DNA of 64,000 nt from DATHAP01 sp963762865. Lineage in GTDB: Bacteria; Actinomycetota; Actinomycetes; JACCUZ01. The stretch lies in NCBI GenBank assembly GCA_963762865.1, contig CAVXNC010000025.1:1-64000 (forward strand). Direction: 5' to 3'. Positions 35,127-42,930 of the stretch are shown piece by piece. Position 1 is the stretch's first letter. Every line of letters starts with the position of its first letter. The notes beneath the pieces were generated by a model, which was not told the origin of the DNA, ran no database searches, and worked only from the letters and a program-made list of their open reading frames with translations. A program made the position numbers and the translations under genes.

Positions 35127-35677
35127 GCACGTCGGCGGAGACGGTGCTCGAGACGGACCGGCTCGTCGTCCGGGCCTGGACGCACGACGACGCGGAGCGG
35201 CTGCTCGACACCTACTCCCGGCCCGACGTCGTGCGTTTCCTGGGAGCGACACCACGGCTGATGGAGTCGCTGGAGGCGGCGCACGACCGCATCGACCGGG
35301 CGCTTGCCCGGAACGGCGAGGACCGGGGAGCCGGGCTGCCGACCGGCTGGTGGGCGGTCGAGGTGAAGGAGTCCGGCGTCGTGGCCGGCTCGGTCGCCCT
35401 GGTGCCGATCGACGGCTCACGGGACCCGGCAGCCCCGGTCGAGGTGGCCTGGACGCTGCACCCGGACAGCCACGGCAACGGCTTTGCCACCGAGGCCGCC
35501 CGTGCGGTGCTGACCCACGGCCACGGTGCCGGCATCTCCGAGATCCTGGCGCTGACCGACCCGGCCAACGCACCCTCGCAGGCCGTCTGCCGACGGCTCG
35601 ACCTCGCCCTGACCGGCACCAGCGAGGAGTTCTACGGCAAGCCGCTCCTGGTCTGGGTCAGCCGGGCAGCGGGCTGA
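35123..35677 (+). CDS. GNAT-family acetyltransferase (RimJ/RimL type)
   Basis: 184 aa. Starts MSTSAETVLETDRLVVRAWTHDDAERLLD, the typical opening of RimJ/RimL-like N-acetyltransferases (LxTxRLxLRxW). The acetyl-CoA loop is HPDSHGNGFATEAARAVL and the end pattern is NAPSQAVCRRLDLALTG. The start overlaps the SDR stop (ATGA), indicating coupled translation. Its 3' end overlaps the convergent TTC38-like gene by 20 bp. The substrate is unknown. Confidence 0.82.
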   Translation: MSTSAETVLETDRLVVRAWTHDDAERLLDTYSRPDVVRFLGATPRLMESLEAAHDRIDRALARNGEDRGAGLPTGWWAVEVKESGVVAGSVALVPIDGSRDPAAPVEVAWTLHPDSHGNGFATEAARAVLTHGHGAGISEILALTDPANAPSQAVCRRLDLALTGTSEEFYGKPLLVWVSRAAG

Positions 35678-37007
35678 CGCCCTCGGCGGTCGTACCGCCG
35701 CGCCGCGTCGCCGGCACGCTGAGCGCAGCGAGCCGAAGGCTGTCGGACCGGCTAGGGCGACGGTCCAGCCGTCGCATCAGGGCCCGGGCCGCTTCCTCGG
35801 TGCGGCCGGCCCGGACCAGCGCGGCGAGCAGGCTGTCCTCGAGAACCTCGCGCTGGGCGCGCGACCCGCCGAGCCGGCCGCCGTGAGCGAGCACCCGCTG
35901 GAGAGCGTCCGCGGCGCTCGACGGCGAGTCCTCGAGCAGATCGGCAAAAGCCCTCGCCACGTCGGGAAGCACCTCCGCGAGGCCGCGAGCGCCGCCGGAG
36001 TAGTCGGCAGCGGCCACCGCCCGCAGGGCGGCCACGTCGCCGCTGCATGCCAGCCCCATCGCGGCGTGCCAGCCCACGAAGAGGTACGGCGGCTCGTCGG
36101 CGACGGGTCGTGCGGAGTCGGCGAGGGCACCGGAGGACGGGTCCTCGTCAGGCGCGACGACACCAGCCATCTTGAGTCGCCACAGGTAGTCCGCCCCGTT
36201 GCTGAGCAGCCAGTCCCGGTTGGCCTCGGGTCCGGCCATCAGCGCGAGCCGCCGCAGGACGGCAGCGCGGTCGTCCAGTGCGAGCTCGTGCAGGCCGGCG
36301 TGCCAGGACAGGTGCGGCTCGTAGCCACATCCGGGCCGCATCTCGTCACGCATGAAGGCAGTGATCCACGGCAGCCCGGTCGCGTGGTCGCCGCGCTCGA
36401 AGTGGACGTGCGTGGTGACGTGCCCGGCCGGGACGAAGCCGGGGCGCGAGGCGAGCACCTCGGCGGCGTACGCCTGCGCGGTATCGAGGTCGCCCTGCTC
36501 CTGGGCCTGCATCCCGAGGAAGCTCAGGACGAACGGGTGGCGCCCGTTGACGTCAAGCGCCTCGGCGAGCAACCGAGGCAGGACGTCCTCCATGTCGGCG
36601 CGGAAGCCGAAGAAGATGACCGACACCGCGACGGCGAAGCGCGCCAGCAGGTCGGCGGGGTACTGCTGGAGGTAGCTCCCCCAGATGGTGTCCAGGGCCG
36701 AGAACGGCGCATCCTGGCCGGCCCGGACCGTGGCGACGAAGGCCCGCTCCCGCTCGCTGGTGCCCCCGACGAGCCGCTCGGCGGTGGCGAGCTCGGCCTC
36801 GGCGTCGACCTCGTCGACCTCGCCCATGGTGGCCAGCCAGGCCAGCAGGGCGTGCCCGAGGGCAAGGTCCGGCGCCTCGGCCACCAGGTCCTCGACGGCG
36901 GCCGTGCCCTCGTAGGCGAGGTAGTCGTCGATGGCGAGGTCCCACAGCGCCACGTCGTCGGCGCTGCCGGTGACCGGCAGCCCGAGAGCGTCCTGCCGAG
37001 TTCCCAT
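35658..37007 (-). CDS. TPR protein of the TTC38-like family
   Basis: 449 aa, all-helical and soluble. Starts MGTRQDALGLPVTGSADDVALWDLAIDDYLAYEG. A repeated 34-residue helical hairpin pattern follows (HPFVLSFLGMQAQEQGDLDTAQAYAAEVLASRPGFVPAGHVTTHVHFERGD), with conserved HxxTHVHFE and HLSWHAGLHEL motifs. These match the tetratricopeptide-repeat-38 family found in bacteria and animals. No catalytic activity is established for it. It is probably transcribed alone and converges on the GNAT gene. Confidence 0.7.
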   Translation of the reverse strand: MGTRQDALGLPVTGSADDVALWDLAIDDYLAYEGTAAVEDLVAEAPDLALGHALLAWLATMGEVDEVDAEAELATAERLVGGTSERERAFVATVRAGQDAPFSALDTIWGSYLQQYPADLLARFAVAVSVIFFGFRADMEDVLPRLLAEALDVNGRHPFVLSFLGMQAQEQGDLDTAQAYAAEVLASRPGFVPAGHVTTHVHFERGDHATGLPWITAFMRDEMRPGCGYEPHLSWHAGLHELALDDRAAVLRRLALMAGPEANRDWLLSNGADYLWRLKMAGVVAPDEDPSSGALADSARPVADEPPYLFVGWHAAMGLACSGDVAALRAVAAADYSGGARGLAEVLPDVARAFADLLEDSPSSAADALQRVLAHGGRLGGSRAQREVLEDSLLAALVRAGRTEEAARALMRRLDRRPSRSDSLRLAALSVPATRRGGTTAEGVSPLPG

Positions 37008-37053
37008 GGGTGTCCCCCGCTCCGTCGCGGAATCCCGTGGGGGAGACGGTAGG

Positions 37054-37794
37054 TCAGGAGTCGTGCAGGCGCACCCGCAACCTCCGGAATCCCTTGCCCT
37101 TGCTCTCGACCTTCACGACCTCGATGCGCCCGATCTGGCTCGTCGAGGCGACGTGCGTGCCGCCGTCGGCCTGGGTGTCGAGACCGACGATGTCGACGAT
37201 CCGCACCACTTCGAGGTCGGGTGGGAGCAGGTCCTGCGCGGTGCGGATCAGGTCCGGGTGCCGGGCGAACGCCTCGTCACGAGGCAGTGACCCGACCTCG
37301 ATCGCCCGGTCGGCGGCGACCTCGACGGCGCACGCCTCGGCGACCCGCTCCTTGAAGCCCTCCGGCACCTCGGGGAGGTTGAAGTCCATCCGTGCCTCGA
37401 GCGGTTCCATGTTGCCGCCCGTCACCAGCGAGCCGAAGTCGCGGTAGACGACGCCGGAGAGCAGGTGCAGCCCGGAGTGGGTGCGCATCAATGCCGTACG
37501 TCGCTCGTCCTCGACGGCCCCGCGGACCGCGGTGCCGGTCGGCGGTACCGGGTCCCCGTCGGCGGGCACGAGCACCAGGTCGTCCCCGCGACGGGCTCCG
37601 ACGATGCGGGTCTGGACCCCGCCCCAGAGCAGGGTGCCGTGGTCGGGCGGCTGACCCCCGCCGCCGGGGTAGAACGCGGACCGGTCCAGCACGATGCCGT
37701 CCGGCGAGCTGTCCAGGACGGTCGCGTCCCACTCGCGCAGGGACTGGTCCGCCAGCTCGAGCCGCGAGGTGCGGCCGGGTGTGTCCGAGGCCAT
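37054..37794 (-). CDS. Alanyl-tRNA editing protein (AlaX type)
   Basis: Free-standing editing domain that removes serine or glycine from mischarged tRNA-Ala. The protein starts MASDTPGRTSRLELADQSLRE and has the C-Ala/AlaX beta-barrel (DRSAFYPGGGGQPPDHG). Zinc-site histidines lie in THSGLHLLSGV. Near the end GLDTQADGGTHVASTSQIG contains the conserved GGTHV with one more His; the position that is Cys in AlaRS and many AlaX proteins is Asp here. The length is 246 aa. ATG 37794 gives the usual N-terminus. It lies 17 bp after the DUF2516 gene. Confidence 0.85.
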   Translation of the reverse strand: MASDTPGRTSRLELADQSLREWDATVLDSSPDGIVLDRSAFYPGGGGQPPDHGTLLWGGVQTRIVGARRGDDLVLVPADGDPVPPTGTAVRGAVEDERRTALMRTHSGLHLLSGVVYRDFGSLVTGGNMEPLEARMDFNLPEVPEGFKERVAEACAVEVAADRAIEVGSLPRDEAFARHPDLIRTAQDLLPPDLEVVRIVDIVGLDTQADGGTHVASTSQIGRIEVVKVESKGKGFRRLRVRLHDS

Positions 37795-37810
37795 GGTTGC
37801 CCGGCTGTCC

Positions 37811-38128
37811 TCAGTAGGGGCTGTAGCCGGTCGACCCGCGGCCGCCGCCCACGGCCTTGAGCTTGGGACGCACGTCGGCCAGGAAGACTCCGGCAGCAAC
37901 CACGCCGATCACGTTGAGGAAGCCGAGGGCGTTCCAGAACGACACGATGGCGATCAGGAAGGCAACGACCAGGATGGCGACCCAGAAGATCTTGGTCTGC
38001 CGGCCGATCGCCGGGTAGAGCTGCGACCGGTAGCGCAGCGCGTCGACGGCCGCGAAGCCGGTGAGGCAGAGAGCCCCGATCCCGAGGATCAGCAGGACGA
38101 AGCTCTGCACCGGACCGATGATGTCCAC
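37811..38128 (-). CDS. DUF2516 membrane protein
   Basis: 105 aa with three hydrophobic segments: VQSFVLLILGIGALCLTGFAAVDAL, FWVAILVVAFLIAIVSFW and LNVIGVVAAGVFLADVRPKL. The short polar stretch DALRYRSQLYPAIGRQTKIFW between them is typical of DUF2516 proteins. In mycobacteria a protein of this family follows hbhA; here it also follows the HbhA-like gene on the same strand. Function unknown. Confidence 0.82.
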   Translation of the reverse strand: MDIIGPVQSFVLLILGIGALCLTGFAAVDALRYRSQLYPAIGRQTKIFWVAILVVAFLIAIVSFWNALGFLNVIGVVAAGVFLADVRPKLKAVGGGRGSTGYSPY

Positions 38129-38219
38129 GAGGCCAGCCTAACGGCCGCGACGGCCCGCCCCCGGGTCGGGAGCGGGCCGTCGGTGGTGCGGTCGAGCAGG
38201 TTGCGATGCAGCGTTGTCG

Positions 38220-38825
38220 TCAGCTGCCGACCTTCGCGGCACCGGCCTTGGTGGCCTCGGCCGCCGAGCTCGCGGTCTTGCGCGCCGACGTGGTTGCCGA
38301 CTTGGTGGCGGTCCGGGTGCTGGCCGCGCGCTTGCGCGCCGTGGTCGTGGTGCGCTTGGCCGACGTGCGGTTGGCAGCCGCAGCGCTGCGGGTGCCGCTG
38401 GCGGCCGCCTTGCGCGCGGTGGTGCGGGTGGCCTTGGCGGCGGTGGCGGTGTCCGACGCACCCTTCTTGGCCGTCGTCGAGGCTGCCTTCGTGCGCCGGA
38501 CCGTGGTGGCGGCGTCGCGCTTGAGGTCCTGGGTGGCCTGCTGGCGACGGATCCGGCCGACGACCTTGCGGCCGCGGGTCAGCAGCTCGGTGTAGACGGC
38601 GTCCGCGCGGTCCGCGACGTCGACGGCGGCACCGACGGCGGCGGTCTGCGCCTTCGCCGGGAGGGCCACGGTCTCGGCCTGCAGGGTCGACACGGCCTTC
38701 CGCAGGTCCTTGCGCTCGATGCGCGCGGCGCTGATGCGGGAGGGGACCTGGCGCACGGTCTTGACGGCGAGGTCACCGGCACCGGCGACGACGTAGAACG
38801 GCTTGCTGCGGGTGATGGTGATCAT
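38220..38825 (-). CDS. HbhA-like protein with Lys/Ala/Thr-rich tail
   Basis: 201 aa. Residues 1-100 are a helical domain (YVVAGAGDLAVKTVRQVPSRI, then AQTAAVGAAVDVADRADAVYTELLTRGRKVVGRI) like the coiled-coil part of the heparin-binding hemagglutinin HbhA. The rest is a Lys/Arg/Ala/Thr repeat tail (TTARKAAASGTRSA and similar), also resembling histone H1-like proteins. Such tails bind DNA or sulfated sugars. The start overlaps the XRE regulator stop by 4 bp (ATGA) with GGAGGAG before it. The XRE-HbhA-DUF2516 order matches the mycobacterial hbhA locus. Confidence 0.75.
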   Translation of the reverse strand: MITITRSKPFYVVAGAGDLAVKTVRQVPSRISAARIERKDLRKAVSTLQAETVALPAKAQTAAVGAAVDVADRADAVYTELLTRGRKVVGRIRRQQATQDLKRDAATTVRRTKAASTTAKKGASDTATAAKATRTTARKAAASGTRSAAAANRTSAKRTTTTARKRAASTRTATKSATTSARKTASSAAEATKAGAAKVGS

Positions 38826-39340
38826 GAGCTCCTCCTGGAGTTCGTCGTGCGGGCTGCCGTGGCGGCAGTGGTCTTGGTGGTCGGCTTCTTCGCGGTGGCC
38901 TTTGTCGCCGCCGACTTCCTGGCCGTCGACCTCTTGGCCGTGGAGTTCTTCCGCGTTGCCGTGACCGCCTTCGTCGAGGCGGCTGCCGACGCGAGGCCGG
39001 CGACGTGCTCGGCGCGGAACGACTCGTAGATGTCGAGCAGCACGCGCTTGTGCCGCTCGCCGATCGTCGGGTCGGTCAGCACCGCGGCCGTGACGTCGCT
39101 GGCGCCGTGGGCCTCGTCGAGGATCCCGGCGCGGACGTAGAGCGTCTCCGCCGAGATCCGCAGACCCTTGGCGATCTGCTGCAGGATCTCCGCACTCGGC
39201 TTCTTCAGCCCCCGCTCGATCTGGCTGAGGTAGGGGTTGGACACTCCGGCCGTCCTGGCCAGCTGACGCAGGGAGACCTGCGCGGACTCGCGCTGCTCCC
39301 GGATGTAGTCCCCCAGGGAGGGGACCTTCAACGTGGCCAT
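38822..39340 (-). CDS. XRE-family regulator with basic C-terminal tail
   Basis: 172 aa. Residues 8-70 form a Cro/C1-type helix-turn-helix: LGDYIREQRESAQVSLRQLARTAGVSNPYLSQIERGLKKPSAEILQQIAKGLRIS. A helical linker follows (TIGERHKRVLLDIYESFRAEHVAGL). The last 50 residues are Lys/Ala/Thr-rich (KRSTARKSAATKATAKK), much like the tail of the HbhA-like protein that it is coupled to. It probably regulates its own operon. The basic tail could add non-specific DNA binding. Confidence 0.82.
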   Translation of the reverse strand: MATLKVPSLGDYIREQRESAQVSLRQLARTAGVSNPYLSQIERGLKKPSAEILQQIAKGLRISAETLYVRAGILDEAHGASDVTAAVLTDPTIGERHKRVLLDIYESFRAEHVAGLASAAASTKAVTATRKNSTAKRSTARKSAATKATAKKPTTKTTAATAARTTNSRRSS

Positions 39341-39424
39341 GCATCAGTCTTACCCCAGGTGCTAACTGCGGCAAGCACTCAGCAAGCACATTTCAGGGTG
39401 AGCCTCGTCACACCGGCAGCGGGC

Positions 39425-40687
39425 TCAGGCGTCGCCGTCGAGCACCCACTCCGCGCCGTCGGCGGTGTCGCGCACCTCGACACCGGCGTCGGCGAGCCGG
39501 TCACGCACCAGGTCGGAGGTCGCGAAGTCCTTGGCGTCCCGGGCAGAGCTCCTCAGGTGAAGGAGCAGGTCGACGTAGGGCGCGATCCGGTCGCGCGGGT
39601 CGGCGGCGCCGACGCCGGCGACGTCGCCGAGTCGCACGACCAGGGCGCGCAGCACCCGGCGCGCCTCGTCGCGGTCGTCGCTCTGCAACGTGTCGGCGCT
39701 CCAGTCGGCGATGGCCTGCTCGAGGGAGAGCACCGCGGCGACGCAACCGTCGACGTCGCGGTCGCCGAGCGCCTTGTCGAAGGCGGCCCGGCAGGTCTCG
39801 GCCTCGGCGCGCAGCGACGTCGCCACTCGCTGCTCCGGTCCGTCGCCCTGCGCCTCGCCGACCGGCGCGGGGGCACGAGTGGGCACGGCTGCGGTCGCCT
39901 CCCCGCGAAGAATCGCCGCCAGGTCGTCGAAGGCCAGGCTCTCGCCCGCGGCGAAGGTCGTCGTGGTCCCCCGGCGCCGGACGCTCACGACCCCGTTGCC
40001 CTGCACCGTCAACGTGCGGGTGCCGACGTCCAGGATCGCCGCGGTGTGCTCGTCGACACCGAGGACCCCGACCTCGGCGGGCAGCTCGGCCTCGAGCCCT
40101 GCCAGTCTCGGCTCGCCGAGGTAGCAGTAGCGGGTGTCGTGCGTCCCGCCCTCCGCGTTGTCGTAGTGCGGCACGACGGCGGCCCGGATTCCGGTGATCT
40201 GCCCGAGCAGGTCGAGCCCCTCGACCCACCGCGGGTCCTCGCCGACCTTGTAGACCTCGTAGACGGGGACGGCGTGCGAGCCGAGCGTCAGCGCCGCGGC
40301 GCTGCCCATGACGACCGTGCCGCCGCGGCGTACGACCGCTGACAGCGCGCCCGGGACGCCGGTGCCGCGCCACTGCCGGAGGGCGTACGTCGGGCTGCCC
40401 GGTCCGGCGAAGGCCCAGGCCGCCTGGTCGAGCAGTGCGAGCGCCTTCTCGACCTCCGAGGGGTCACCGTCGCGGCGCGGCCAGCGGGCGACCTGCACCT
40501 CGCGGCCGACGCTCTGCGCGAAGTACTGCTGGGTCCGCGTCACCAGCTCGTCACGGTTCATCTGGAAGGAGAACGGCGTGTCCAGCAGCACCGCGGGCCC
40601 GGGAGGGCAGGCGGCGAAGATCTCGCGGTGGACGCGGACCATCGTCGGGGCCGTCTCCCCCGAGCCCATCACCACGATCCTGCTCAT
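39425..40687 (-). CDS. Cyanophycinase-like (peptidase S51/class I GATase-like) domain fused to a CysRS-type C-terminal domain
   Basis: 420 aa. Residues 1-260 resemble the S51/cyanophycinase family: SRIVVMGSGETAPTMVRVHREIF, TVVMGSAAALTLGSHAVP with the candidate nucleophile Ser129, and VVPHYDNAEGGTHDTRYCYL with His174. Residues about 285-420 match the C-terminal helical domain of cysteinyl-tRNA synthetase (KDFATSDLVRDRLADAGVEVRDTADGAEWVL; compare ATSDRIRDALAEAGITV in the cysS of this window). The first Met overlaps the upstream hydrolase stop by 4 bp. The reaction is unknown; a peptidase or amidase step linked to tRNA or RNA binding is possible. Confidence 0.7.
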   Translation of the reverse strand: MSRIVVMGSGETAPTMVRVHREIFAACPPGPAVLLDTPFSFQMNRDELVTRTQQYFAQSVGREVQVARWPRRDGDPSEVEKALALLDQAAWAFAGPGSPTYALRQWRGTGVPGALSAVVRRGGTVVMGSAAALTLGSHAVPVYEVYKVGEDPRWVEGLDLLGQITGIRAAVVPHYDNAEGGTHDTRYCYLGEPRLAGLEAELPAEVGVLGVDEHTAAILDVGTRTLTVQGNGVVSVRRRGTTTTFAAGESLAFDDLAAILRGEATAAVPTRAPAPVGEAQGDGPEQRVATSLRAEAETCRAAFDKALGDRDVDGCVAAVLSLEQAIADWSADTLQSDDRDEARRVLRALVVRLGDVAGVGAADPRDRIAPYVDLLLHLRSSARDAKDFATSDLVRDRLADAGVEVRDTADGAEWVLDGDA

Positions 40688-41559
40688 GACGTCCCAGCCT
40701 CCACCCTTGCGGCGAGGGCCACCAGGTCGGCCGCGAGCCGGTCGGGTTGCTGGGCGTGCAGGTCGTGGTCGGCGCCGACGTACCACGAGACCTCGGCATC
40801 CGGCAGGAGGGACAGCGCCCGCTCGGGCCCGGCGCGGCGCTCGTCGCCGTCGCCCGCGACGGCTGGCGCGACCAGGGCCGGGACGGTGACCTGCGGCAGC
40901 TGGGTCGCCACGTCGGACGACCACAGGGAGTGCACGATGTCTCGATGGTGCGCGCGGGCCAGCGCCGGCCGCGCGTTGCCCTCGCCGTCGACCGCGAAGT
41001 TGCCGAGCGTGCCCTCGATGCCCTCGTCGGGCCAGTCGGGGTGCCAGCGGCGGAACATCGTGCGGACCTCGTCGAGCGGGCGCGGCGGGAAGTCGGGCGG
41101 GGCAAGCTGCGCCCAGCAGTCGTCGAAGGTCGCGAAGCGCTCGCCGAGCGAGATCCATCCGCCGTCCACCAGTGCCACGCCGGCCACTGTGCCGTGCCGT
41201 GCCGACAGCGAGACGACGACGTTGCCGCCCCACGACTGCCCGGCGGCGATCGGAGCCCGTGCTCCGGCCAGGTCCAGCTCCTGCAGCAACGCATCGAGGT
41301 CGTCGGCGCAGGTGTCGGTGTCATAGCCGTCGGCCGTCGCCTCGGACCGGCCGTGCCCACGCAGGTCGACAGCGACGACCGCGTGCCCGGCCGCTGCCAG
41401 CCGGCGGGCGACGCCGTCCCACACGCGGGCGTTGGACGCCAGGCCGTGGACGAGCAGGAAGGGGCGACGGTCACCGGTGGCGCGCCGGATCGCGAGTCGT
41501 GGGCCGGCGGGCAGCCGGACGCTGTCGTCGGAGAGCAGGTCGTCGTCAGGTCCGGCCAC
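40684..41559 (-). CDS. Alpha/beta hydrolase
   Basis: 291 aa with the alpha/beta-hydrolase fold. RPFLLVHGLASNARVWDGVARRLAAAGHAVVAVDLRGHGRSE gives the oxyanion-hole HG motif. The nucleophile elbow is AAGQSWGGNVV with Ser in GxSxG. The late HDLHAQQPDRLAADL supplies the catalytic His. The substrate is unknown; the shape is that of esterases and lactonases. The GTG start lies 3 bp after the flavoprotein stop, and the end overlaps the S51-like gene. Confidence 0.83.
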   Translation of the reverse strand: MAGPDDDLLSDDSVRLPAGPRLAIRRATGDRRPFLLVHGLASNARVWDGVARRLAAAGHAVVAVDLRGHGRSEATADGYDTDTCADDLDALLQELDLAGARAPIAAGQSWGGNVVVSLSARHGTVAGVALVDGGWISLGERFATFDDCWAQLAPPDFPPRPLDEVRTMFRRWHPDWPDEGIEGTLGNFAVDGEGNARPALARAHHRDIVHSLWSSDVATQLPQVTVPALVAPAVAGDGDERRAGPERALSLLPDAEVSWYVGADHDLHAQQPDRLAADLVALAARVEAGTS

Positions 41560-41562
41560 GAC

Positions 41563-42930
41563 TCACCTTCGGCCGCGGTCCAGCGCACGGATGAGGTCGA
41601 GCGCTGCGGGATGCACGGCCTCCGACCAGGCCGGGTGCGGGTGCACGTGGTCCGCCAGCAGGTCGGCAGTGACGCCGGCGCGGACCGCGAGGGCCAGCTC
41701 ACCCGCCCAGCTCTCGGCCGCCGGGGCGACGACGGCCGCCCCGACGACCACCCGGTCCCGCTGGCGCGCCAGCAGCTCGATGCGGCCGGGCACCTCGGGA
41801 CGCTCGACGAAGCCCCGTGCGCTGTCCTCGACGTCGAAGCCACCGACGGCGACCTGCTCGTCGGCCATGTCCCCGGTCACCCCGACCGCGAAGACCGACG
41901 GGTCGGTGTAGACGACCCGCGGCACCGCGCGGTAGTCGGCGTCGCGCCCGTGACCTGTCAGCTCGGCGACCACGATCTCCGCCTGGTAGCTCGCGGTGTG
42001 CGTGAAGGGCGCGATGCCGGTGACGTCGCCGACGGCGAAGACGTCGGGGACCGCCGAGCTGTCCCGGCTGAGGGCACGGCAGCGCGGGTCGACGCGCACC
42101 GCACCGTCGTCGGGCAGCACCCCGAGGGCGTCGAGGCCGAGCCCGTCGCCGCGCGGTGCCCGCCCGCCGGCGACCAGGAGCCGGTCGGCGACCAGGGCCT
42201 CACCGGTGTCGAGGGTGACAACCACGTCGTCGCCGTCGCGCCGGACGTGGGTCGCCGTCGCACCGGTGCGTACGTCCACACCGTCGGCCCGCAGGCCGGC
42301 CGCGACCACCGCACCGACGAACGCCTGCTCGGCCGCGAGCAGCCGGGGAGCCACCTCGACGACAGTGACCTCGGTGCCCAGCCGGGCGAAGGCCTGCCCG
42401 AGCTCGCAGCCGATCGCGCCGCCGCCGAGGACCACGAGGCGCCGGGGCTGCTCGGTGGTCGTCAGCGCGTCGGCGCTGGTCCAGACCGGCACGTCGTCGA
42501 GGCCGTCGACGGGCGGTCGGACAGGTTCGCTGCCGGTTGCGATGACCAGTGCCCGCGTCCAGTGCAGCGGTCGGCCGTCGACGGTCAGCTCACCCGGCCC
42601 CGCGACGGTTCCCCGGCCGCGGACCAGGTTCACTCCCGACGCGACCAGGCCCTCGGCCGTCGACGTGTCGTCACGGTGCTCGGCCGCCCGGTCGCGGTAG
42701 TCCACCGCCTCGGCCCAGGTCGAGCCCCGGGCCGCTGCCACGAGGAGCGCCTTGCTCGGGATGCAGGCGACGTACGGGCACTCACCTCCGACGCGGTGCT
42801 CCTCCACGACGGTCACCGACAGCCCAGCCCCGGCGAGCCCTTCGGCGAGCGGCTGGCCACCCGAGCCGGCACCCAGGACGACCACGTCGACCGTCGCCGG
42901 GTCGAGCCCTCCGGAGGACCCGTCAGACAA
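41563..42930 (-). CDS. FAD-dependent pyridine-nucleotide disulfide oxidoreductase
   Basis: 455 aa of the dihydrolipoamide dehydrogenase/mercuric reductase family. The FAD loop is VDVVVLGAGSGGQPLAEGLAGAGLSVTVVE. The redox-active pair is seen in GGECPYVACIPSKALL (Cys-x4-Cys). The NAD(P)H loop is RRLVVLGGGAIGCELGQAFARLGTEVTVVE. The C-terminal dimer domain follows (HVHPHPAWSEAVHPA) with the active-site His. TTG start, overlapping the asparaginase stop by 8 bp. No Hg-binding cysteines are seen at the ends, so a generic disulfide reductase or NADPH:quinone-type enzyme is likelier than mercuric reductase. Confidence 0.83.
   Translation of the reverse strand: MSDGSSGGLDPATVDVVVLGAGSGGQPLAEGLAGAGLSVTVVEEHRVGGECPYVACIPSKALLVAAARGSTWAEAVDYRDRAAEHRDDTSTAEGLVASGVNLVRGRGTVAGPGELTVDGRPLHWTRALVIATGSEPVRPPVDGLDDVPVWTSADALTTTEQPRRLVVLGGGAIGCELGQAFARLGTEVTVVEVAPRLLAAEQAFVGAVVAAGLRADGVDVRTGATATHVRRDGDDVVVTLDTGEALVADRLLVAGGRAPRGDGLGLDALGVLPDDGAVRVDPRCRALSRDSSAVPDVFAVGDVTGIAPFTHTASYQAEIVVAELTGHGRDADYRAVPRVVYTDPSVFAVGVTGDMADEQVAVGGFDVEDSARGFVERPEVPGRIELLARQRDRVVVGAAVVAPAAESWAGELALAVRAGVTADLLADHVHPHPAWSEAVHPAALDLIRALDRGRR

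Noticed and set aside
41563..42930. Mercuric reductase
   Set aside because: The CxxxxC pair fits but there is no N-terminal HMA domain, no C-terminal vicinal Cys pair, and no mer gene nearby.
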